Assembly: GCA_015904055.1 (NCBI GenBank)
Contig: JABMDE010000074.1
Coordinates: 18,704 to 24,088, forward strand
Source of the DNA: Nitrospira sp.
GTDB taxonomy: Bacteria > Nitrospirota > Nitrospiria > Nitrospirales > Nitrospiraceae
Length of the DNA stretch: 5,385 nt
Direction: 5' to 3'
Positions 1-5,385 of this stretch are shown piece after piece. The notes under the pieces are model-generated. The model searched no databases, was not told where the DNA came from, and saw only the letters and a program-made list of their open reading frames with translations. Made by a program: the position numbers and the translations under genes. Each line of letters opens with the position of its first letter. Positions within the stretch are counted from its first letter, which is position 1.

Positions 1-1042
1 CCGGAAAACCCGATGATCAACCCGTTCAGCATGAAGATGCGGCGGATGCTGCGCCTGGTCGCGCCCATCGCCTTGAGGATGGCGATTTCTTTCTGCTTTT
101 CCGTGACGATCATCGTGAGCGTACTCACGATGTTGAACGAAGCCACAATCGTAATCAGGACGAGCAGCAGAAACATCATCGTTTTTTCCAGCTTCAGAGC
201 TGAGAAGAGGTTGCGGTTCATCTGCATCCAATCCCTGGCGCCGTGGCTGAAGCCCAATTCCTGTTCGATGTTGTGGGCGATTTCGTCGGCGCGGAACACG
301 TCCGTTACTTTCACCTCGATGCCGGACACACTGTCGCCCATATTGAAGAATTTCTGCGCTTCGCCGAGTTCGATATAAGCCAGCGAGGAGTCGTATTCGT
401 ACATGCCGGAATGGAAGAGGCCCACGACGGCGAAGGTGCGAATCTTCGGCACCATGTGATCGGTCCGACGGGAGACACGACGTTAATGATGTCGCCGGTA
501 AAGACGCCCAGCCGGGCCGCCAGTTCTCTGCCGAGAATGATGCCGGGTTTGTCGACCATCTGCGGGGCACCTTGCGGGTCGTCGACCGGAGCCTGGCGTA
601 CCTTGACGGGGGTGGCCAGATCGGCCAGTTGTCCCGTCGACATATTCTTAGCCAATTCGGTGACCAGGGTTTCGCGCTGCGGGTCGATGCCGCGCAATAC
701 GATGCCTTGCACGCCGGATTGCGTGGTGAGGAGGACCTGGCGGAGCACGAAGGGTGTTGCGGCGACGACCTCCGGGACCGTTCGTATTTTCTCTACGAGC
801 GGATCGTATTCCGTCATGTTTTCTTTCATCCGCTCCTGCACAATGATATGGGCTGTGGTCCCGAGAATTTTGGCCTGAATATCTTCCTTGAAGCCGGTCA
901 TGATGCCGACGGTGCCGATCAGGGCCGCAACACCCAGTGTGATGCCGGCAATGGAGACGAATGTATTGAGCGAAATCGTCCGATTGCGGCGCTTGGCGCG
1001 CAGGTACCGGAGGCCGACGAAAATTTCATAGGGGAGGGCCAT
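1..1042 (-). pseudogene. lolC: LolC/LolE-family lipoprotein-releasing ABC transporter permease; 3' end outside the window, frame broken near 456
   Basis: This is the inner-membrane permease of the LolCDE complex, which pulls mature lipoproteins out of the inner membrane and hands them to LolA. The first frame (ATG at 1042) gives the family N-terminus MALPYEIFVGLRYLRAKR, a first membrane helix at about residues 23-48 (SIAGITLGVAALIGTVGIM) and the start of the periplasmic domain, up to VSPVGPIT at residue 196. It then runs into unrelated sequence. The correct protein resumes in another frame at 455 with MVPKIRTFAVVGLFHSGMYEYDS. That frame stays open to the window edge, through ARDWMQMNRNLFSALKLEK, a second membrane helix (FLLLVLITIVASFNIV) and the conserved TEKQKEIAILKAMGATRRSI. 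Family members usually read TPMG between the two parts, so about 10 nt (1 mod 3) seem to be missing. The start lies 2 bp after the lysS stop with only a weak Shine-Dalgarno, which suggests translational coupling. LolC and LolE cannot be told apart here; the symbol is a convenience. Whether this is decay or sequence error is unresolved. Confidence 0.88.
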
Positions 1043-1044
1043 CG

Positions 1045-2526
1045 CTATTTCTCAGGCCTGAGCTGAGGGAAGAGCACCACGTCGCGGATGGAGGCCTGAT
1101 TAGTGAAGAGCATGATCAGGCGATCGATGCCGATGCCTTCACCGGCCGTCGGGGGCATTCCGAATTCGAGCGCACGGAGAAAATCCTCGTCGACGAGATG
1201 GGCTTCTTCATCTCCTGCCTCCCGCTGGGCTGCCTGGCCTTCGAATCGCTCGCGCTGGTCCAAGGGGTCGTTCAACTCGGAGAACGCATTGGCGATTTCT
1301 CTGCCTGCGATGTAGAGCTCGAATCGGTCGGTGAGGGAAGGGTCCGAGTCCTTACGTCTGGCCAGCGGAGAAATTTCGATGGGGTAGTCCGTGATAAACG
1401 TGGGCTGCTGGAGATTGGGCTCGACAGTTTCCTCGAAGATGGCGTTCACGATGTTGAACAGCGAGGCGTCCGAATCGACCGGTACGTTCAGGCGCCGGGC
1501 CGCGGCCAGTGCCTGGGTGCGATCGCTCAGGACGGCGGGTTCGAGCTTGTTCACCTCGATGATCGACTGGTGGTAGGACCAGCGCCGCCACGGGGGGGTC
1601 AGCGTGATCTGCTGGCCCTGATATTCAATGACGGTTTTGCCGAGAATCTGCTGGGCAAGTGAGGAGACCATTTCTTCGGTCAGTACGATCAGGTCATGGT
1701 AGTCCGCGTAGGAGACGTAAAACTCCAGCATCGTGAATTCCGGATTGTGAATCGTCGAGATCCCCTCGTTTCGAAAGTTCCGGTTGATCTCGAACACCCG
1801 TGGAAATCCACCGACGATCAGACGCTTCAAGTACAGCTCCGGCGCGATGCGTAAATATAAATCGACGCCAAGCGCATTGTGATGCGTGACGAAGGGCTTG
1901 GCTGCCGCACCGCCAGGAATCGGATGCATCATCGGCGTCTCGACTTCGAGGAATCCCCGTTCGATCAGAAAGGCCCGGATGCCGGCGATAATCCGGCTTC
2001 TGGTCGCGAAGATCTGATGAACCTCGGGGTTGGCGATGAGATCGACATAGCGCTGACGATAGCGGGTTTCCACATCGGTCAATCCGTGCCACTTCTCCGG
2101 GAGCGGGCGGAGCGCTTTGCTGAGAAACGTTAACTGATGTATCTCGACCGTAAACTCATTCGTCTTTGTGCGAAAGAGCACTCCGGTCACGCCGATCCAG
2201 TCTCCAAGATCGAGCTGCTCCGTGACGGTGTACGCCTGCTCGGAGAGCAGATCTTTCTTGAGATAAACTTGCAGGCGGTCAGATCCGTCTTGCAGCACGG
2301 CAAAGCCGGCTTTCCCGAAACGGCGCAGGGCGACCACACGGCCTGCGATGGTGCAGGGAATCTTCTCCTGCTCCAAGACCTCTTTGGTCTTCTCGCCGTG
2401 CAGCTTGATGAGCAGGCCGGCCCGGTCTTTGACGTCGAAGCGCGTCCCGTATGGAGCCACGCCCGCCTGGCGGAGATGATCGAGTTTCTTGATCCGTTGT
2501 TGCCGCTGTTCGTTCAGTTCATCCAT
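1045..2526 (-). CDS. lysS: Lysyl-tRNA synthetase, class II
   Basis: This cytoplasmic enzyme charges tRNA-Lys with lysine using ATP. The 493-residue frame is close to the usual bacterial LysS length. It starts with a charged helix (MDELNEQRQQRIKKLDHLRQAG), followed by the OB-fold anticodon-binding domain at about residues 58-137 (IAGRVVALRRFGKAGFAVLQD). The class II catalytic core fills the rest: motif 1 around 183-212 (FLEVETPMMHPIPGGAAAKPF), motif 2 around 243-268 (RVFEINRNFRNEG with R252 and E254, then HNPEFTMLEFY) and motif 3 at 464-474 (GIGIDRLIMLF). It ends in the family signature LFPQLRPEK. No frameshift or missing motif is seen. The ATG at 2526 fits the family N-terminus, and an in-frame TAA lies a few codons upstream. 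No Shine-Dalgarno is visible there because a 9-bp repeat array runs almost up to the start codon. The Lol permease follows 2 bp downstream. Confidence 0.98.
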   Translation of the reverse strand: MDELNEQRQQRIKKLDHLRQAGVAPYGTRFDVKDRAGLLIKLHGEKTKEVLEQEKIPCTIAGRVVALRRFGKAGFAVLQDGSDRLQVYLKKDLLSEQAYTVTEQLDLGDWIGVTGVLFRTKTNEFTVEIHQLTFLSKALRPLPEKWHGLTDVETRYRQRYVDLIANPEVHQIFATRSRIIAGIRAFLIERGFLEVETPMMHPIPGGAAAKPFVTHHNALGVDLYLRIAPELYLKRLIVGGFPRVFEINRNFRNEGISTIHNPEFTMLEFYVSYADYHDLIVLTEEMVSSLAQQILGKTVIEYQGQQITLTPPWRRWSYHQSIIEVNKLEPAVLSDRTQALAAARRLNVPVDSDASLFNIVNAIFEETVEPNLQQPTFITDYPIEISPLARRKDSDPSLTDRFELYIAGREIANAFSELNDPLDQRERFEGQAAQREAGDEEAHLVDEDFLRALEFGMPPTAGEGIGIDRLIMLFTNQASIRDVVLFPQLRPEK

Positions 2527-2532
2527 AGTTGG

Positions 2533-2675
2533 TTTGTCTGGTTATTGGGTTTGTTTGGTTCGTCTGGTCAGCCTGGTCTATTCGGTCTGTCTAGTCTATC
2601 TTGTCTGTCTCGTCTCTCCAGTGCGGGTTGGCTAACTGGACCAGATAGACCAGACAGACCAAGCACCAGATAAAC
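2533..2675. repeat. Degenerate 9-bp tandem repeat array with an inverted second half
   Basis: This fills nearly the whole prfB-lysS gap. On the plus strand, ten consecutive units can be cut between 2533 and 2621: tttgtctgg, ttattggg (8 bp), tttgtttgg, ttcgtctgg, tcagcctgg, tctattcgg, tctgtctag, tctatcttg, tctgtctcg and tctctccag. The working consensus is TCTGTCTGG. After a 17-bp spacer (2622-2638) the same unit appears inverted at least three times from 2639: gaccagata, gaccagaca, gaccaagca, then a partial ccagata. The array has no credible protein in any frame. Similar GACCAGA-type intergenic repeats are, from memory, known in Nitrospira genomes. The function is unknown. Confidence 0.85.
2584..2660 (-). 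other. Long imperfect hairpin formed by the inverted repeat arms, between prfB and lysS
   Basis: The arm 2584-2605 and the arm 2639-2660 are reverse complements at 20 of 22 positions, with a 33-nt loop. In the minus-strand transcript one of the two mismatches (2593) becomes a U-G wobble. Inside the loop CCAGT (2618-2622) can pair with ACTGG (2635-2639), extending or competing with the outer stem. In the direction of transcription the bases after the stem are A- and C-rich, not a U-tract, so it does not look like a classical intrinsic terminator. It could act as an mRNA stability or processing element, or as a partial attenuator ahead of lysS. That role is inference. Confidence 0.65.
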
Positions 2676-2680
2676 AATTC

Positions 2681-3466
2681 TTACAGGTCGTCGTCCGGTC
2701 CGCCGACGGCTTGTGCCGGGACGCTTCCCTTGACAAGCTTTCTCTTCAAATAGGCCTCGATGAATCCGTCGATCTCGCCGTCCATGACAGAGGAGACATC
2801 GCCGGTTTCGTGGGCGGTCCGGTGGTCCTTCACCATCTGATAGGGCTGGAATACATAGGACCGGATCTGACTGCCCCACGCGATGTCTTTCTTCTCTCCG
2901 ACGATCGCGTTGAATTCCGCTTCCTTCTTCTGCTGCTCCCGTTCAAACAGACGCGCCTTCAAAATTTTCATCGCCCCGTTTCTGTTCTGCAGCTGAGAAC
3001 GTTCGTTCTGGCATTGCACGACGATGCCGGTCGGCAGGTGCGTGATGCGGATCGCCGTTTCGACCTTATTGACGTTTTGGCCGCCGGCGCCGCCCGCGCG
3101 GAACGTGTCGATTCTGAGGTCTTTCTCCTCGATCGCCACCTCAATGTCTTCACTCAATTCCGGATAGACGAATACCGAGGCGAATGAGGTATGCCGCCGT
3201 TTGTTGGAGTCGAAGGGAGAGATGCGCACCAGACGGTGAACACCGGCCTCTGCCTTTGCCATGTCGCCAGTTCGCGCTCGATGGTCGCTTTCTTTCGGCT
3301 GACAGCGGCGGCGGCGCGGGCATCGCTCCAAAAATTCGGCTGCCCCATCTGGGCTTGCAGCTCTTCCAGGTCGGCGGTCATGCGGGCGAGGTCAAAGATG
3401 CCCCCGTAACTCGGAGACTTGCTCTCCGATGGCACGGACACGGACTTGCACGTAATCAAACAACAT
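2681..3466 (-). pseudogene. prfB: Peptide chain release factor 2 gene with intact frameshift leader but a large internal, out-of-frame deletion
   Basis: RF2 reads UGA and UAA stop codons and releases the finished peptide. ATG at 3466 has a strong ribosome binding site and starts a 24-codon leader (MLFDYVQVRVRAIGEQVSEL...) ending at an in-frame TGA (3394-3392) in the classical +1 frameshift context. After the shift the family N-terminus follows ([22 protein letters not shown] to about ERELATWQ, near 3256). The protein then jumps, in a different frame, to [25 protein letters not shown]. It continues through the SPF stop-codon-recognition motif (3220-3212), the GGQ hydrolysis motif (3085-3077) and a normal C-terminus ending at the TAA at 2681. 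RF2 is usually about 365 residues. Here roughly 120 residues between E. coli positions of about 73 and 193 are absent, a loss of about 360 nt that must be 1 mod 3. Read as sequenced, the shifted frame stops at 3154, so no working RF2 results. The gap to lnt is 18 bp. Confidence 0.9.
3391..3405 (-). promoter_or_regulatory. prfB: prfB programmed +1 ribosomal frameshift site
   Basis: On the minus strand the sequence reads GGGGG CAT CTT TGA C. The GGGGG at 3405-3401 is the internal Shine-Dalgarno-like element, placed three bases before the CTT slip codon (3397-3395), with TGA (3394-3392) at codon 25 followed by C. The same arrangement and spacing occur in E. coli prfB (AGGGGG UAU CUU UGA C). When RF2 is scarce the ribosome pauses at UGA and slips one base forward into the GAC frame; when RF2 is plentiful translation stops. 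This is feedback control of RF2 by its own stop codon. The downstream frame does match RF2, confirming the shift. Confidence 0.95.
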
Positions 3467-3474
3467 TGAACGAT

Positions 3475-3483
3475 CTTCCTCCC
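3475..3483 (-). promoter_or_regulatory. Strong ribosome binding site of prfB
   Basis: The minus strand reads GGGAGGAAG between the lnt stop codon (3487-3485) and the prfB ATG at 3466. The AGGA core sits about 10 bases before the start. It selects this ATG, which lies outside the RF2 body frame and opens the short frameshift leader. It is the clearest Shine-Dalgarno in the window; lnt and lysS lack an obvious one. Confidence 0.8.
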
Positions 3484-3484
3484 G

Positions 3485-5107
3485 TTACGCGGGCTCGATA
3501 GCAGTTGTGCCGGGGGTGGGTTCCTCCGTGCGGAAGTAACCGTACAGGCACAGAAACGCGCAGATTATAACACAGCCGTAGGCAAACACATCTCCGTAGT
3601 AGCTATAAAAAGTGCGGGAGTTCCTGATCGGGATTGCGGCTTTCAGGGCATGTTCTGTGAACAGGGGTGTCGCATCCAGGATGCGGCCGTACGGGTCGAT
3701 AAAGCCTGAAATGCCAGTGTTGGCGGACCGCGCGAAGGCCAGATGATTTTCCACTGAACGAAAAACGACCATGGAAAAATGTTGCGCAGGTGCTGACGAT
3801 GGTCCGAACCAGCCGTCATTGGTGATGGTGACGAGAAACTCCGCGCCATTGTCCGCAAACCGTCGGACCAGGTCGGGGAAGATCACCTCATAGCAAATGG
3901 CCACGCCGAACTTCACGGGCCGCGAGCTGGCTGGACTGCCGCCGCGCAAGGACTTAGGCGTGAACGACAAAATCATCGGGCCCGGCCCGGCTTCAAAATC
4001 GCCGATTCCTTCCACTAACTTGTCGAGGAAGAACAGCAGCGACGACTTCAGTGGAATATATTCTCCGAACGGCACCAGATGATGCTTGTCGTATCGGCCC
4101 AGCAGAGCGCCGTCTGCCCCCAATAGGTAGGCGCTGTTCAAGAGATAGGGCCTACGGTCCGGATAGAACCGCAACGCCGGGCTTCCGGTGAGGATCGGCG
4201 CTTGTGCGCGGGCCGCCCACTCAATGAGCTTCAATTGGTAGTCCCGTTCCCGTTCCAGGACGAACGGCGTTGCGGCTTCCGGCCAGACGACCAGATCGGT
4301 GCTGATCCCCAGTTTGGCGGTCAGCCGGTCGAACCGCTGCATGGTCTCATCGCGGTACTCGGCATCCCATTTCATCGCCTGGTCGATGTTGGGTTGCACA
4401 ACTCCCACGATAATGGAGGATTTCGATTGTGTGAGGTTTTCCTCCGTCAGCACGGAGGAGCTGTAGAGCCATGACAGTAGCATGAGAACCGCGGTAGTCG
4501 TAAGCAATTCCCATGGGAGCTTGACCGGGTGAAAGCCGCGAAAGAAGGGCATCAACCATAAGGTCAGCTCGGCAATGGCCAGGTTGACCAGCACGATCAA
4601 GAAGGAGACCCCATAGACTCCTGTGTGATCCGCAATCTGAATCAGGTCCAAATTCTGGTATTGTGAATAGCCGAGCAGGCACCAGGGAAGGCCCGAGAGC
4701 GCATAGGTACGAATCAGCTCAAGCGCGACCCAGACGCAGGGGGCAAAGAAAATCCCATAGCGTGGGATCAGCTCACGCAGCCAGACAACGGCCAGACTGT
4801 AGAGCCCGACATAGAGTCCGAGATAGGCAGTCAGTAGTAAGAGGATGGCGTAGCTGACCGGGAGGGGAACCTTGCCGTAGGTCGTCATGGCCGTAACGAC
4901 CCATTCCATGATTCCGGTAAATCCGATGAGGCCGGTCAGCCATCCGATCCAAAAGGCGCGTCGTCGGGAGCACTGATCGAGAGCCAGATGCAGCGGGATC
5001 AGGGCGGCCCAGGCCAGCAACCCGTATTCAAAGCTGGGAAAGCACAGCGGTAGTAAGACACCGCTCGCGCAGGCGAAGAGGATCTGGCGCGAACGAGGCA
5101 GGTCCAT
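3485..5107 (-). CDS. lnt: Apolipoprotein N-acyltransferase
   Basis: Lnt performs the last step of lipoprotein maturation at the periplasmic face of the inner membrane, moving an acyl chain from phospholipid to the N-terminal cysteine of the diacylated lipoprotein. The 540-residue protein has an N-terminal membrane part with several hydrophobic helices (about residues 8-26, 28-44, 53-73, 84-110, 117-136, 163-183 and 200-217). A nitrilase-like domain follows at about 230-500, then a last membrane helix at about 507-525. The catalytic Glu-Lys-Cys triad is visible: E277 in VVWPEAATPF, K341 in GRYDKHHLVPFGEY and C405 in FGVAICYEVIFPDLVRR. The family block TNDGWFGPSSAPAQHFSMVVFRSVENHLAFARSANTGIS is also intact in outline. 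Length and motifs fit a functional enzyme. The ATG at 5107 gives a normal short cytoplasmic start, although no clear Shine-Dalgarno precedes it. prfB follows after 18 bp. With the Lol permease downstream, the operon makes and exports lipoproteins. Confidence 0.97.
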   Translation of the reverse strand: MDLPRSRQILFACASGVLLPLCFPSFEYGLLAWAALIPLHLALDQCSRRRAFWIGWLTGLIGFTGIMEWVVTAMTTYGKVPLPVSYAILLLLTAYLGLYVGLYSLAVVWLRELIPRYGIFFAPCVWVALELIRTYALSGLPWCLLGYSQYQNLDLIQIADHTGVYGVSFLIVLVNLAIAELTLWLMPFFRGFHPVKLPWELLTTTAVLMLLSWLYSSSVLTEENLTQSKSSIIVGVVQPNIDQAMKWDAEYRDETMQRFDRLTAKLGISTDLVVWPEAATPFVLERERDYQLKLIEWAARAQAPILTGSPALRFYPDRRPYLLNSAYLLGADGALLGRYDKHHLVPFGEYIPLKSSLLFFLDKLVEGIGDFEAGPGPMILSFTPKSLRGGSPASSRPVKFGVAICYEVIFPDLVRRFADNGAEFLVTITNDGWFGPSSAPAQHFSMVVFRSVENHLAFARSANTGISGFIDPYGRILDATPLFTEHALKAAIPIRNSRTFYSYYGDVFAYGCVIICAFLCLYGYFRTEEPTPGTTAIEPA

Positions 5108-5308
5108 TGCAGGCTACGATAGCGAAAGCGTCCGGGACTTGCAAGGGAACGGGGAGGGATTGCAGAAGCCACTGCCTCATTGTCCTGAGCGTAGTCGAAG
5201 GGGCAACAAATGGTATGAATCATGCGGGCTGAGAATAGCCTTGTGCATGACGAAGAGTTTACTTGACTCAATTCGGATCGAGGCCTATCGTACCTCTTGT
5301 GGGGGGAG
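5108..5308. other. Non-coding upstream region of lnt
   Basis: This 201-bp stretch separates lnt from the possible gene end at 5309. It holds the intergenic motif at 5180-5206 and a short inverted repeat GAGT-N7-ACTC at 5255-5269. Any promoter of the lnt operon should lie here on the minus strand, but I could not find a -35/-10 pair with normal spacing that I would defend. No credible ORF, tRNA or T-tract terminator is seen. Confidence 0.5.
5180..5206. repeat. CTTCGACTACGCTCAGGAC-type intergenic repeat motif
   Basis: The minus strand reads TTGCCCCTTCGACTACGCTCAGGACAA. The core CCTTCGACTACGCTCAGGA resembles a short element that, from general knowledge, recurs many times in intergenic DNA of diverse bacteria (CCTTCGAC...GCTCAGG). 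The ends are complementary: TTGTCC at 5180-5185 can pair with GGGCAA at 5201-5206, with one wobble, giving a small stem with a long loop. Only one copy is in the window, so repeat status rests on recognition and not on comparison here. Confidence 0.55.
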
Positions 5309-5318
5309 TTAACGCCCC
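5303..5318. other. Short dyad centred on GTTAAC, overlapping a stop codon
   Basis: GGGGAGTTAACGCCCC is an inverted repeat with a single mismatched pair (5307/5314) and no spacer beyond the GTTAAC core. It overlaps the TAA stop (5311-5309) of the possible upstream gene. It could be a protein-binding dyad, or a 4-bp GC stem with an 8-nt loop. There is no following T-tract on either strand, so a terminator call is not supported. Confidence 0.3.
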
Positions 5319-5385
5319 GAGGGAATATGGTTCATAAGGGGATCGAGTGTGAGGACGGTGTGCAGGACCAGCTTGTACTGGGAAG
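5309..5385 (-). CDS. Possible C-terminal end of an unrecognised upstream gene (5' part outside window)
   Basis: On the minus strand one frame is open from the window edge to a TAA at 5311-5309 and encodes 24 residues, SQYKLVLHTVLTLDPLMNHI followed by PSGR. Codon third positions are mostly G or C, as in the neighbouring genes, and the residue mix looks like a real protein end. I do not recognise the family. The gap to lnt is about 200 bp, so it may belong to a separate transcript. The opposite strand is also open from an ATG at 5327, with a GAGGG only three bases upstream, so the strand is not certain. The frame is too short for a firm call. Confidence 0.35.
   Translation of the reverse strand, partial: SQYKLVLHTVLTLDPLMNHIPSGR

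Noticed and set aside
13..878. Plus-strand open frames opposite the Lol permease, including 121- and 211-residue frames.
   Set aside because: They are antisense to a recognisable conserved protein and have no family resemblance or credible ribosome binding site.
1051..1062. Perfect 12-bp palindrome CTCAGGCCTGAG just before the Lol start codon.
   Set aside because: It encodes the conserved LysS C-terminus LRPE, so coding constraint explains it, and it has no loop for an RNA hairpin.
2584..2660. Intrinsic terminator or CRISPR array between prfB and lysS.
   Set aside because: No U-tract follows the stem in either direction, and the units are contiguous 9-mers without spacers, so neither class fits.
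2137..2673. A 178-residue plus-strand frame running from antisense lysS into the repeat.
   Set aside because: It is a shadow of lysS; the repetitive LFGLSSLSCLSRLSS end comes from the 9-bp array.
2568..2879. A 103-residue minus-strand frame spanning the end of prfB and the repeat array.
   Set aside because: It overlaps the true RF2 C-terminus in another frame, and its tail is just translated repeat (RDRQDRLDRPNRPG).
2681..3262. The 3' part of prfB from ATG 3262 could be a stand-alone short release factor of about 193 residues with SPF and GGQ, like PrfH-type proteins.
   Set aside because: No ribosome binding site precedes 3262, the residues match ordinary RF2 closely, and the RF2 N-terminal domain with its own leader lies directly upstream. 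A broken prfB explains it better.
5170..5280. Sigma-70 promoter for lnt, for example TTGTTG followed by GACAAT or TTGAGT followed by TATTCT on the minus strand.
   Set aside because: The spacings (19 and 28 bases) and the weak box matches are not convincing.

Overview
The window carries four conserved housekeeping genes, all on the minus strand and tightly packed. In transcription order (high to low coordinates) they are lnt (apolipoprotein N-acyltransferase), prfB (peptide chain release factor 2), lysS (class II lysyl-tRNA synthetase) and a lolC/lolE-type lipoprotein-release permease that runs off the low-coordinate edge. A 24-codon C-terminal tail of an unrecognised upstream gene may lie at the high-coordinate edge. 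The sequence is moderately GC-rich, and Lnt plus a Lol permease implies a diderm (Gram-negative) cell. From memory, the order lnt-prfB-lysS-lolC/E occurs in Nitrospira and in Geobacter-type bacteria, and protein wording plus the intergenic GACCAGAYA repeats lean towards Nitrospirota. That assignment is inference; no search was run.

Region by region: 5309-5385 is a possible gene end. 5108-5308 is non-coding and holds a CTTCGACTACGCTCAGGAC-type intergenic motif. 3485-5107 is an intact lnt with its Glu-Lys-Cys triad. 2681-3466 is prfB, with a textbook programmed +1 frameshift leader (GGGGG CAT CTT TGA C), but its body has lost roughly 120 codons and changes frame at about 3256-3264. 2527-2680 is a 154-bp gap filled by a degenerate 9-bp tandem repeat that turns back on itself into a long hairpin. 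1045-2526 is an intact lysS. 1-1042 is the Lol permease, separated from lysS by two bases and broken by a small out-of-frame deletion near 456.

Together the genes join lipoprotein maturation (Lnt N-acylates lipoproteins at the inner membrane) and lipoprotein export (LolCDE extracts them) with two translation genes. lnt and prfB are 18 bp apart, and lysS and the Lol gene 2 bp apart, so co-transcription is likely.

I see no mobile element, CRISPR array, tRNA, rRNA or new multi-gene system. The points worth a second look are the internal deletion in prfB, the repeat/hairpin between prfB and lysS, and the second small deletion in the Lol gene. Both lesions hit normally essential genes while neighbouring frames are clean, so an assembly or sequencing error is a serious alternative to real gene decay.
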